From Deroplatys truncata (Eukaryota > Arthropoda > Insecta > Mantodea > Mantidae), in the NCBI GenBank assembly GCA_030765065.1, contig CM060979.1:110100350-110164349 (forward strand): a DNA stretch of 64,000 nt, written 5' to 3'. The notes below the pieces were generated by a model, which did not search any database, was not told where the DNA came from, and saw only the letters and a list, made by a program, of their open reading frames with translations. A program made the translations under genes and the position numbers. Shown in pieces: positions 37,034-47,778 of this stretch (the first letter of the stretch is position 1; each line of letters opens with the position of its first letter).

Positions 37034-37256
37034 TGAGGTAAATCTCAAAATTACTGAAGTGATTAGTGTGTATGCCACAATGAAAATAACTCTTGCAATT
37101 ACATTATTTCTGTGGTTTTCTCTAAATTATTGGTTTGAATGTTTCTTCAGTTTCCTCTACAAAGCAGGGGCCATTTAACACAGCAGGGCATTCAGATATC
37201 CACAATCTTACATATATAAAATACAACATCTCACATATAGAAATGAGACCATTTAG

Positions 37257-37460
37257 AGGGTCATTTTAAAAGTTCTTGGAATGAAGTACAAAAAGAGGAC
37301 ACAGATGTTTTAAATTATTCTTATTTTTCAACATAGTCTCCTTTGACATCAGTGAACTTGATCCAGTGATACTCCGTGGCCTTTATCCTATCATGGATAT
37401 TTGATTCCACTAGGTTTGCAAAACACATCTTAACTGACAATTTACATTCACGAGAGAAAA
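37257..37460 (-). mobile_element. Mariner 3'-end fragment
   Basis: It starts with a terminal-repeat-like gagggtcattttaaaagttc. The minus strand then encodes a transposase C-terminus: SNIHDRIKATEYHWIKFTDV followed by KGDYVEK. Only the last ~60 residues remain, related to mariners 1, 2 and 4. Confidence 0.75.
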
Positions 37461-37721
37461 ATGTCTTTCCACCAAGTTGCTTTAAATTGAAAAAAATAGT
37501 TATTGGAATAATTATACCTAATATAAATTTATGTTTAATAAAGTTACAGAAAGTAAAATTTTATAGAAATTAGTTTCTGAACTTAAATTCACCTGTGATA
37601 CTTTGGTAGTAACCTCTGCAAGATTTCAAGAATTGAAATTCCATCCCTTTGTCCAGAGAAACAAATGTAGTACCACCTCATTAAATAACTGTTCCTTTTT
37701 TCTGAGTTCTCCTAGTAGGAG
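37461..37721. other. No recognisable feature
   Basis: Short anonymous stretch between a mariner end and the LTR-like repeat. Confidence 0.4.
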
Positions 37722-38560
37722 AGCTTGAGGCAGTATTTTTAAAATGTAAATGATTTCAGTCTAATTATATAATATATAAATTCCATAACAGCCCGCCTTA
37801 AAGCAATATGTGTATAAACAAAAATATAAAAAGTGTATGTAACAGCCATTGTATTAATGTTTATATTATTATGTACATGTTTAATAATGTTATGTGAATG
37901 TATTACGTAATTTAATAATGTAGGAGCTGTGAGAATATAGGTCAAAAGTTGCTAACAATGAGGTAACCTTGAGGCAATAATGAATTGGAAAGTAATAATG
38001 CTACTAGTAATTCTTGGAGCAACAATAATGTAATTTTTGAGACAGTATATAAATAGCCAATCAACACCCAGAAAAAAGCTTAAGTTAAATGAAGGTCTTC
38101 TATTGGAGTAGGATTAGCCGATCAGAGACTTGAAATACAGAAATTATTCAGGTGGTAGAAATCAGTTCAGTTGCTAGTAGACAGTGTTCCTAACTAGATG
38201 CGAGACGCGTCCTCAAGAAGTTTAATACGTATTCAGTGTGAGACAGAAATTCATTATGGTGAGGATATTATAAAGTTTACGTGGTAAAAAAGTGCAAGTA
38301 ATTAATAAATAATCTCACAGCTCTCTATATATCAGTGAAGTGTTATTTAATCGTGTCAAGGATTAATAAAAAAAGAGTGAAGTAAAAATTATAATTTGTG
38401 TAAGGCTACATTCTTCAGCCGCACCACACCTTGTTCAGAGATACATGTTTCTACAAATTAATACTGACGCAGCCGGAGCAAACCTAAATACATAATATTA
38501 AAGAAACATTAAAATATAAGGTTGAAAGTAAAGTTGGAGCGAAGGCCACCGGAACTTTGT
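37722..38560 (+). repeat. LTR-like repeat, copy 2 with TATA/CCAAT
   Basis: The first ~440 bp (37722-38165) match the reverse complement of 9685-10112. A promoter-like agtatataaatagccaatca lies at 38044-38063. The following 400 bp have the look of an LTR R-U5/leader, but copy 1 differs there, so the 3' limit is uncertain. A lone LTR of an unidentified retroelement is the simplest reading. Confidence 0.5.
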
Positions 38561-38642
38561 ACCATACGTGGGGTAGTTACTTCATCAAGTTTGGCTTTCC
38601 ATACATGAAGCTAAACCCTCCTTCAAGCTTCAGCTGAAATGT

Positions 38643-38847
38643 CGGTCTGAGTAGCTCAGTTGGTTAGGCGCTGGCCTTCTGATCCCAAGGCCGCAGGTTC
38701 AAATCTGGCCCAGACCGATGGTTTTTAAGTGTGCTTAAAAGCTACAGCCCCATGTAAAAGAACTGCTGCATGACGAAATTCCCGGCACACCAGCGGTGCT
38801 GATATGATCCTGGCAATTGGCAGCATTGTTAACAACAACAAAAAAAT
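38643..38847 (+). repeat. tRNA-derived SINE
   Basis: The tRNA-like head (38643-38722) has acceptor-like ends GGTCTGA/cagacc, the A-box-like tagctcagttggttaggcgc, an anticodon-stem pair ggcctt/aaggcc and the B-box-like ggttcaaatct. A ~100-bp tRNA-unrelated body and an (AAC)n/A-rich tail follow. The anticodon loop has an extra base and no intact tRNA fold, so this is a SINE, not a tRNA gene. Confidence 0.85.
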
Positions 38848-38848
38848 T

Positions 38849-39672
38849 ACTGATGTGTTACATTCACATGACTTTCTCTATCCTCCATTACTTATTAAAG
38901 GGTATACAAACTATTCCTACTAAAGCTATCTACTTCATCTAAATCCAAATAAACCTTTGCAGAAATACCTATAAAAAGGGAACAGCGATAGTCAAATGTT
39001 TAAGAACTGGATGCTATATGCTGGCTTTACTTTTTCCAAGCAATTCCGAGAAACAACTGAATGTTGACAGAACGTAAGAGAATGACCAAGAAATGAACAA
39101 TTTGAACCTTTAATAATAGATATCCAGAAATGCCTTAGATCACAAAACGCTTATTTGAAATAAATTATGTGTTTTAAAAAGATCTACTTTTTTGTGTAGC
39201 ACATTTTCATCTATTTCTTAACATTTACCAGTTATATAAGATTATACAAAATTTCTTCTTAATGAATTGGACTTCAGAGGCTATTCCCAGAAAATTCAAG
39301 ATATACATTTTATTTGTATTGTAAATATCTTTAATATATGGCATTTTAACCAAAATCGGTATAACCATTTATTAGAAAACAAAAAATTTCAAAAATCTTC
39401 CATGTAAAGGCTACTCTGGGGTAAGGGAGTTTGCTTGAAAACTTTGTGTCGCATCTTTGGAAGGTACTGAACATAAATACCAAGTTTGGTATTCATTTGA
39501 CACTTCATTTTTGAATAAAAAACATGCACGCATACGCACACACACACGCCTTTTTTCTAAAAATGCTTTTTTGGTTTCAGGGGCCTCAAAACATGTATTT
39601 CTGATGCAATCTTGTTATCCAATTTTTGGGTGAAATACAACACTTCTGCTTACTATACATAGTAAAGAAAGC
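38849..39672 (+). repeat. Repeat X, full-length copy
   Basis: Runs from gatgtgttacattcacatga to agtaaagaaag, directly after the SINE tail. An alternating cgcatacgcacacacacacg tract sits at 39527-39548 at the usual microsatellite position. Confidence 0.85.
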
Positions 39673-39784
39673 CTCTCTTCTAGAGTAGAATTTCCAGAGC
39701 AACCTTTCATTCACTTCAGTGCTGAAAACAAGCCTTCTACTGAAGATGTACTCACAGGAATTGTATACAGTAATGACAGTTAAC

Positions 39785-40330
39785 ATATTAACCGCTGAAA
39801 ACTTTTGTTTAGCATTGAATTAGTGTTCGGTAGTTTAGCAAGTTCACTCATGGCTCTATTTCTAAACTCTTCTGTACTGTACATTACAATCAGTTCGTTT
39901 TTCAGCTGAATGACATTGAAGAACTTTCCATATGTCTAAGGTACTTTGGATGCTGTTTTCGGGGAACTGGTTAGAATACTGTCCATAGCTTTTATGTGGC
40001 AATAAATTTAAAAATTTCAGGTTAGAATAATCTTACATCTCACATCCAAGTGGTTATAACTGTTATCAAATACTTCGCAACAGATGCATTTTTCGTTTAT
40101 ATTTTTCCTCTTTGAAGACTTTCTTACTTGACACATGTTTCTTTAGCGTTGAATAAGCAGCAGCATTTTCTGTTGACAGTACAAAACATCACTTGTTTGG
40201 TTCTCTAGCATGCTGTACAAAACATCAGCGAAGGTGAATATTTTTTCAAATGTGTTCAAGAGAAGAACAAATTTGAAATTTTCCAAAGGTGTCAAAAAGC
40301 CCTTAACTGGTGCTAAAATATCTTAACTCA
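39785..40330 (-). pseudogene. hAT transposase C-terminal half, decayed
   Basis: The minus strand reads KFVLLLNTFEKIFTFADVLY then SMLENQTSDVLYCQQKM, a stop, CEVFDNSYNHLDVRC and VP followed by a stop, TYGKFFNVIQLKNELIVMYS then TEEFRNRAMSELAKL. The pattern of a partner helix (F..AD.LY..L...T.DV.YC), a (Y/F)GKFF block and L-K-N-E-L-x-V-x-Y belongs to the ZMYM/DUF4371 group of hAT transposases. The final dimerisation motif is not seen. It probably belongs with the N-terminal half at 43704-44360, now 3.4 kb away because of later insertions. Confidence 0.6.
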
Positions 40331-40825
40331 ATTTCTTTTAAAGTGTTCTAAACACATCACAAAGTTTAGTTCTGTTCCCACACACAGTGTTTACAATGGG
40401 TACTTTCGGCAGGCTAAATGCTGTAGGAGCACTTAACATCTTCGCTGCACACAGTGCTGCAGGATTTAATGTATGCACTGCTGCAAGCAGAAGCAGGAAT
40501 TTCATAATTTGTTTTCCGAACCACTTTTGCTTCGATTCCTTGTGGTGAAAGCACATGGAAATATGTTTATTGTAGAATGTGGATCAAGAAGACATTTTCA
40601 ATTTATGTTTGCCGATAGCAGAATATGTCAACAATGTTGTTTAAGAAGTTCACTTAAGAATGCAAATTTTATGGCTATCTCTTATAAAGGAACTGGGGGA
40701 GGAGATAGGACAGTTCCTGCAACAAACCTAAATTATTTTGAGAAAATGGTAGTGCATTATTCTTTAGAAACGTTTTGGAGTCGCTTTCAGACGTCACAAG
40801 TAACAGCAGAGATAGGTTCAAATTA
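40331..40825. other. Unidentified open stretch
   Basis: The plus strand is open from 40473 to 40853 (126 codons from a Met) but the product resembles nothing recognised; it probably reflects the opposite strand of decayed hAT sequence. Confidence 0.3.
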
Positions 40826-41112
40826 TGATTCGTGGTCATGGGTACCATGCTAGCCTCTAGTTCTCAAGGTCACGGATTCAAACCTTGCAGAGGGTGATGG
40901 ATTTTTTCAGGCATAAAAAACGCTTAGCATGGCTACCTTTGGAAGGGAAGTAAAGCTGGTAGTCCCGTGTCATAGACTTATGTCACATAAAAGAACCTCA
41001 AGCCTGATAAAGGGGCCTCTGAGCAAAATTTTCGGTCTTTCATGCCCAATATAGAATGGGACACTTAGATCCATAGTAGTTAAAAGGGCATCCATTAATA
41101 AAACTCAATTTA
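40826..41112 (+). repeat. tRNA-derived SINE, second family
   Basis: The head shows gtggtcatgggtacca and the B-box-like ggattcaaacct, then a body with ggtagtcccgtgtcatagac and aaagaacctcaagcctg and an A/T-rich tail. Head and body differ from the SINE at 38643. Confidence 0.65.
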
Positions 41113-41128
41113 ATTTATTCTTAGGTTA

Positions 41129-41901
41129 TTACTTTCTCTACCACGTACATTCCACCATAAAATTCAATATCAAGATTTCACGGAGGCCCCAGAATAAAAA
41201 AAATTAGAAACAGGTTCATGTGTTTGAACATCGTAACTCAAAAACAAAAAGTGGGATGAATAGCAAACTTGGTATTTAAATTCAGCATCTCCCGATGATG
41301 CAATGCAAAGATTTACAAAAAAATTCTCCAAGCTCAAACTAACCTTTACATGGAAATTTTTTATTTTCTAAAAACAAACTCTTAACAATTTTCATTAAAT
41401 TAGCATATATTACAGATACTTGCATGACAAAGTATATATGTTGATTTTTTGGGAATAGCCTATGAAGTCCTCTTCATCCAAAGGAATTTTGCACAACTGG
41501 ATAGGCGAAAACATGCTACACAAAAAATACAGATCTCCTTAAAACACACAATTTATTTAAAATAATTTTTTGTAGTATCAGCCATTCCCAAGATATCCAT
41601 CATTATTGGTTCAAATTATTCAATACTCTGTTATTCTTTTAAAGCCCTGTCAGCATTCAGTTGCTTCTCACGATTGCATGGAAACAGTATGGAATTTTAA
41701 GGGCCAGCATATAGTGTCCAGATCTTAGACAAGACTGTCGCTATTCCCTTTATATCTATAACAAAATGTGTAATGTAGCTATTTCCAGAAAGGTTTATCT
41801 CAATTAAAGTGAAGTAGATAGAAAAATAAATGTTCATTAGAATAATTTGTATACTTATAAACTATAGAGGATTGAGAAAGTCATGTAAATGTAACACATC
41901 G
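41129..41901 (-). repeat. Repeat X, near full-length copy
   Basis: Minus-strand copy from ttactttctctaccacgtac to gaaagtcatgtaaatgtaac, with all internal blocks in order and no microsatellite tract at the usual place. Confidence 0.8.
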
Positions 41902-42602
41902 ATTTTGTTCACTTACTCGTTAATGGAAGCCAAAAGAACACATCTATTTAGAAACGTATTAAACAGTTCAAAATATGAAAGTGCAAACGAGTAAAATATT
42001 TGTATTCCGTAGAATATTATTAACGACCATCAGTTTAAATACTAAAATATATCGAGTTCTAGACACTCGGGAACAGAAGCACTTAAAACTGGTTCCTATT
42101 AGGGTAGTGTAGTACCTACATGTGGTCTTGGAAGTAATATATACACTGTTATTGCTGCATAAATACTATAGAGGAAGAGGTTTAATAATCTATTAAATAT
42201 CCTAATATTAAAACAAAGCCTTGTCTTCCATATTCCTTTCACACAGCTCCTCGCTGCACAGATATCATAGGATACACCCTCTATTAAATACTGTCTGCAA
42301 ATACTCCACCATTTTTATTTCTTCTGCTGCCAGTGCAGCAAAGTATTTTTTCGCTTCATTCGCTGCTCCAGCAGTGTGCTGCAATATGCCTTCTGAATGA
42401 ACTGCTGCATAAAGCGCTTGGCCCACTGAATGCACCTAATGTTGACGAGTACTTCCACTGCATTGAACAAACATGAGGAAGACAATAATGCAGAAGTTTA
42501 TCAAAAAATTTAAAATTTTGGAGATCTTGGAAGAAAAAAGCTGAAAGTCCATTAATTGAGCTAAAAAATATGTGCGTTGACTGGTACTTTGAGACAAAAC
42601 TA
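41902..42602. other. Unidentified sequence flanking TIR twin B
   Basis: Open frames exist on minus (42356-42666) but no motif was recognised. It may be the decayed central part of the hAT transposase whose ends lie on both sides. Confidence 0.3.
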
Positions 42603-43701
42603 CTGTCCATTCCAAACCAGAGTTCCCTCTGATGTAAACAAAAGTATGTGCTTCTGCTTGCCACAAACCTAAGAACGCACTCTCACGCCAACATAAATAG
42701 TTCCTTTAAAAATTTATTGTATCATGAAATATTGGGGCAGGAAAGGTATAGAACTGCACATTTTATTGAGGTTATAAGAACTCATTGCTAACGGTAATGG
42801 ATAATACTAATTCTTAAGAAATTATCAAATGTGATTTTCATCTGCTATTGCGCTAATGCTGAGAGTATCATGCTTGTTAATTACCAACTGTATGCATGAC
42901 TGCCATTCTCTTGCATATATGAGGAATGCAGCTATGAATTCCCAAAAGTGCCATCTGAGTACCAAATAAACACTCTGCGTAACATAAGAAATATGATAAG
43001 CGAAGTCCTTCATAATACACTAGCACGCGTATGCTCAGCTCAAGTCAAATCTTGTGATTTGGTCAGTTGGTATTTGAGTTCACATGGCAGAGGAAAGTAT
43101 GTGTAGCGCAAATAAACTGTTCAAACACAAAAGCTGGAAACCATTAATAGCGGAGAAAACAAACAATACCTAATGTATTCAACTCACTATTAGAAAAATA
43201 CCCGATACTTGCATTAGTGGATATTACCAAACTAATATCCAATTTTTCACACATTTCAGTGGAAAGTGCAACCAAAGCGTGCAGGGAATATAAACAGACA
43301 TAATAGAATAGGAGAATCAAAAGTGGGAACTTGTTTTGTGTACGACACTGCTATGGTTAAGCTTGTCATTAACTTGGAGAATAGTTCTGATTCCAATATG
43401 GCAGATGAGTCATCTTTGGAGGATTCGGATTTGGGTGTTGCGCTTTTGCCTGAGGATTGTGATTAACGTAAGCAAAATGTTCATTTTCCAAATGCTTATA
43501 AAATCAATTGTTACTTCAGGTTGCATTTTGAACTACGATTTTCAGTCAAGGATTGAAACAATGTTCAACTGTAAGTGATATGCAGTAAGCATATGAGAGA
43601 GGAGTAAGCAGCCATTAGGGGTAGGGATTGCGCACTACTTTCACGTGGATAATTCAAAGAGTTTCTTTACAGTGAATGGCACTCTGACTTGGAATGGACA
43701 G
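42603..43701 (+). mobile_element. TIR twin B: internally deleted Tc1/mariner-type element
   Basis: A 1099-bp element matching 10197-11306 end to end, with the same inverted ends (ctgtccattccaaaccagag at the left). TA precedes it; CA follows, presumably a mutated TA. The transposase N-terminal piece (from 43085) is broken by stops; the acidic C-terminal tail survives (GTCFVYDTAMVKLVINLENS to LLPEDCD, 43325-43465). It is inserted into the hAT relic. Confidence 0.8.
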
Positions 43702-43703
43702 CA

Positions 43704-44360
43704 GCTTTAGTACATGATCATAACCGTGAAAAAATAGGACTTCCGGATGTGTGACTTCAATTAAAAATCTTGCCATAGTCACTGCATCATCAAGCGTTTG
43801 TGCAATAAATTTTTCACTACAGCTAAATTTTTATAAAAAAATGTTGATAAAACAGCTGAACCTACAGCTTGTATTAGGTCGTTTTGAATTTTATTAGAAA
43901 TTCTTTTAAACACAGTAGAGGTTTCTAAGTATACTGTTATAAGATTTGTACTCTGCAGTGTACTTCAACAATTCCACATAATTGTCCTGATTAATAGAAT
44001 TTGCTGTTTCATCGTGTCCTCAAAAGACAAATTCTTATTCCCTAGAAAACTTACTGCATCTATAATCTTTTAAGGATATCCCTGTTCCACTTTACTTTTT
44101 GATTGTGCAGAGGTATTTCCTTTTTAAGCTGATGATCAAGGACGATTTCTATTATATTTTCTCCAAAAGCAGCTATAGCTATAGACAGTCGTAGATGCTT
44201 AACAGACAGTTTGTGTTCAGCTACTGACTTCAGTAAATTTCACAAATGCATGTACCCAGCATTGATACACTGTCACTTTTAACTCCTGTCCAAAGCGAGC
44301 TTCAGTTGGAACAGGAAAGCATGCAAACAGCCTGTAACCTTCAGAGGTGCGCTAGCAAGT
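43704..44360 (-). pseudogene. hAT transposase N-terminal half, decayed
   Basis: The minus strand reads IIDAVSFLGNKNLSFEDTMK (compare the IL-x-FL-G-x-Q-N-L-x-F-R-G-H block of DUF4371 hAT proteins) and, after frame breaks, RISNKIQNDLIQAVGSAVLS (S-x-x-I-Q-N-E-L-I-x-x-x-G block). Several stops. It is cut at its 3' side by TIR twin B. Confidence 0.55.
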
Positions 44361-44619
44361 CTCTTACTGCTCAATTGATGTTGAAGGGACATTGCTTAGG
44401 CTCAGTTCACAATGTTCTATTAATAATGTAATGTATTAGTTCTACATGTTTGAAAAAAGTATTACTGTTTAGATATTAAATAACCATGTGATTATAATGA
44501 CATATTTTATTAACAAATCTGAATACTGTCTATCTCCATGACATTTAGCCATGTTAGTGTGCCAACCCTCAGACAAAGAGTTCCTATATCCAATTCTCAT
44601 ATTTATTTCTGTTATTGTT

Positions 44620-45432
44620 ATCAAAGCAGAGCTTTGTGCTGCAGCAAATCACAGCCCACTTCATTGATTTTTGTCACTGCAACAACACATATTTGAAGGT
44701 AAATATTGTCTTGATGGCAGATAGCTTTCTTCTTTGCCAAACACAGCTTTTTTTCGCATATTTTGGTCTTCAATTGGTCTAGGCTAGCATAACACACTGT
44801 GGTGATAATTCTCAATGGGGGAGATAAGAGTTAGCAGCACATTCACTGGCATCTCAGAAAAACAATGCCATGATCTTCACAGCCAATTTCACACACATTC
44901 CCTTCCATGGCAGTAGAGAATGTTGGTGTTTCCATCGCTTAGACTGATGTTTTGTTTTTCAGCTGTAGTACAAACATGTTTCATCATCTGTTGCAAATTG
45001 ATCAGTGAAATCTCTCTGAAAACAAGCCAAACTGCTCAGAGATTCAAACTTTGTTTCCTTTTGATCTGGACTCAGGAGTAGTGGCACCGATTTTGCAAAT
45101 AATTTTTTTCATTCCAACTCTTCTCTCAAAATGTCAAACACATATTCTCCTGAAAAGCCCAGAGCTTCAGCAATTTTGGACACTTTCATTCGGCTATCCT
45201 GCAGAACCATGTTGTGTACTTTATTGATGACTTCTGTTGTCGTAGGTGATTTTGGTCTTCCGTTGCATGTATCATTTTCCAAACTTTCACATTTTAACTC
45301 CATGGTCCACTTGGAAATGGTTAAAAATGCAGAGTTCCCTTTTCATATCAACATGAATTTCTGTTGCATTCATGCCCTTCCTTATTAAGTACTTAATAAC
45401 TACATGATGTTCATTATAAGACATGTTTCACA
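44620..45432 (-). mobile_element. Decayed mariner (mariner 5), 3'-truncated
   Basis: The minus strand encodes SYNEHHVVIKYLIRKGMNA from about 45424, MELKCESLENDTCNGRPKSP, KVSKIAEALGFSGEYVFDIL, TDDETCLYYS then a stop, KTKHQSKRWKH, AKKKAICHQDN and KINEVGCDLLQHKALL, where it stops at 44621. The first two catalytic Asp residues are legible; the third is missing with the truncated 3' end. Same lineage as mariner 1 at 20.1 kb. No terminal repeats found. Confidence 0.85.
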
Positions 45433-46015
45433 CATCTGCACTGTAGCAAACAATTAACTTTCTAATTCCTGAAAAAAATCTAAAGCACAACATTCACAAA
45501 TGTTTACTATCTATTACCATTTTTAGTCATGCTTTATACAGGGTGGACCAATTAAGTTGAAACTGTACAATATCTCCAAAACTAAGCGTTATAGAAAGAA
45601 ATGTCTTTAATAAAAGTTGCTTAATATTATGGGGAAAGTAAATGCCATTAGTCGTGTTTAGTTTGGAGGACTTTATGATGTCATTTTAGGGTCAATTTAA
45701 TTTTTTAAAATGGGAACCTACATTTTGTATGTTGTTTTCTAATTAGAAAATGGTTTATAAAAAGCTGTTTATTTTGTGATGAGGAATAAGGAAACAAATT
45801 AAAAAATCTGATGTGTTGCACTCACATGACTTTCTCTACTCTTGTACAAATTATTTTTACAAATGCTTATTTGCCATCAATTTCATGTTAATCTGATAAA
45901 CATTGGCAGAATCTTAATGCTAATTTTCTTGTAGGTGCATGGTGAATATGACAGGCTTTAAGTGATAGTCAAATTTTTAAGAGCTGGTTGCTATGTGGAG
46001 CATTCCACATCTGGA

Positions 46016-46067
46016 GACACACGCACCCACGCGCGCACCCATCCACCCACCCACGCGCGCACACGCA

Positions 46068-46119
<52 letters not shown>
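46016..46119 (+). repeat. AC/ACGC/ACCC microsatellite
   Basis: Compound tract: cacgcaccc, catccacccaccc, (gcac)n and then (ac) about 20 times. It lies inside an X copy but not at the usual internal AC site. Confidence 0.98.
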
Positions 46120-46123
<4 letters not shown>

Positions 46124-46583
46124 TCCCATTTGTGAAAAAAGTATAAGTATTGGAAAATTCAAACAAATAACAAAGAATATCTCGGAAATGGTTAACTCAA
46201 CAACAAAAAATGTATATTACATAAATTGTGTGTTTTAACGAGATCTACATTTTTTTGTGCAGTAAATTTTTTTTCTATCTCTTACGATTTACCAGTTATG
46301 CAAAAGGCATTGAGAATGAAGAGGACTTTTGGGAATATTCCCAGAAAATTCAAGATATACATTTCATTTGTCATGAAAATGTCTTAAACATACGATATTT
46401 TAATCAAAATCATTTCAGCCATTTTTGAGAAAATCAAAATTTTCGAAACATTTTCCATGTAAAGGATAGTCTGGGGTGGAAGGATTTTCTTGAAAATCTT
46501 CGTGTCACATCTTCGAAAGATACTGAACCTATACCAAGTTTGGTATTTATCCGACTTTTCGTTTTTGAGTTATGCGCTAAAAA

Positions 46584-46636
46584 CACACACACACACACAC
46601 GCACCCACCCACCCACGCACGCACGCACGCACACAC
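46584..46636 (+). repeat. AC/ACGC microsatellite
   Basis: (ac)n followed by (ccac)n and (gcac)n at the homologous position where other X copies have short AC tracts. Confidence 0.98.
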
Positions 46637-46837
46637 AGACCTTTTTCTAAAAATGCTTATTTAGGGGGGCCTCAAAACATATATTTCAGATGAAATCTCA
46701 ATATCAAATTTTGAGTGGAATGCAATACTTCCCCTACTTACTGTACATAGTAGCTCAATAGTGCAGGGGATTGGGGAGAACAGAAGAAAAAAGTACTAGC
46801 AAAGGGGAAACAACCAATACAGGTAATCAGAGCATGT

Positions 46838-47709
46838 GTGAACAAAATACCAGAAATGCAAATTGCGTGGCTAGAAAGGATATATAGCACAGTGGTGGAA
46901 GCAAGGATGTTATACGCAGCAGAGATATGGGGGCTGGAAAATGCAGATGCTATATATAGGAATTTTTGCAAAATAAGCCTGGGATTACCAAGGAGTTTAC
47001 CGAATGGAGCAGAACTACAGAGGTGGGAGCTAAAGGCAAAATGGTAGATAGGCAATCAAATACTGGTTCAGAATAAAGCTACTTGAGGAAAATGAGATAC
47101 TAAAGCAATGCTTGGTTATACAGGAGAAAATGAGGAAAAAAGAAACTTGGATGCACAAGATACAGACAACATTGAAAGAAATAAGAATGGGGGAAACGTG
47201 GGCAGAAAGAAACAACAAAAGTAAGGGTTCTGGAAAGAAATTAGAACGAGGGTGGAGGATATTGAAAAGCAAGAAATTATAAGCAGCTTCAAGGAAAAAA
47301 GGTCATTAATAGATTATAAATATTTTAAAATGGAATGGGGAAAAGAAAGAAACATCAAAGTATGTCACAAACAGGCCAGGATGGGATATGCATGGGGGAG
47401 GACAGGTGTAATGAATTTAAGTGGTTTAACAGGGAGAAGAAGGGGGAGAGATGTACTAAATGTAATGGATTACATGACAATTGGCATTATATTCTGGAAT
47501 GCAAGGACATGGATAAAGGAAGAAGAATACTAGAGAAATGGAAAAATATACCAATAGAGCTAAGAGTTAAGAAGATTTTTAATGTAAGATCACATGAATA
47601 TATCGAAAAAGCAGGAAAATATTTAGGAAAAATTAGGTTAAAGTGGTTAAAAGAGACGTGCAGCAAATTGGAGAAGATACGGAAAAATGGTAACAAGGCA
47701 AAAATGTAA
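46838..47709 (+). pseudogene. LINE ORF2 C-terminal region, frameshifted
   Basis: Reading from IPEMQIAWLERIYSTVVEAR then MLYAAEIWGLENAD and ISLGLPRSLPNGAELQRWEL (the region after the reverse transcriptase in R1/Jockey/I-like ORF2), then frame changes, and RCTKCNGLHDNWHYILEC, a Cys-x2-Cys-x7-His-x4-Cys zinc knuckle typical of the ORF2 end, followed by 60 basic residues. At least two frame changes. No reverse transcriptase core. Confidence 0.8.
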
Positions 47710-47732
47710 ATAGTAAAAAATTATACTTCCCC

Positions 47733-47735
<3 letters not shown>

Positions 47736-47776
<41 letters not shown>
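47736..47776 (+). repeat. (AT)n microsatellite
   Basis: About twenty uninterrupted TA units within the LINE 3' region. Confidence 0.98.

Positions 47777-47778
<2 letters not shown>

Larger units (their letters stand above)
35905..37092. mobile_element. Two Penelope-like remnants, head-to-head
   Basis: Two 5'-truncated Penelope-like copies diverge from a junction near 36382-36430. The left copy runs on the minus strand to about 35905, the right copy on plus to about 37092. Each ends with GIY-YIG endonuclease coding sequence, then a hammerhead motif, then the same terminal segment (attagtgtg, atgccacaatgaaaata). The outer ends are therefore inverted repeats of over 450 bp. Confidence 0.8.

Noticed and set aside
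38643-38717. Possible functional tRNA gene
   Set aside because: The anticodon loop has an extra base, the cloverleaf is imperfect, and a tRNA-unrelated body with A-rich tail follows, so it is a SINE head.
40473-40853. 126-codon open frame on plus
   Set aside because: No recognisable domain, no splice context, and it overlaps decayed hAT-derived sequence on the opposite strand; listed only as an unidentified stretch.
45993-46166. Pro/Thr/His-rich and Cys/Val-rich open frames
   Set aside because: They are translations of the AC/ACGC microsatellite.
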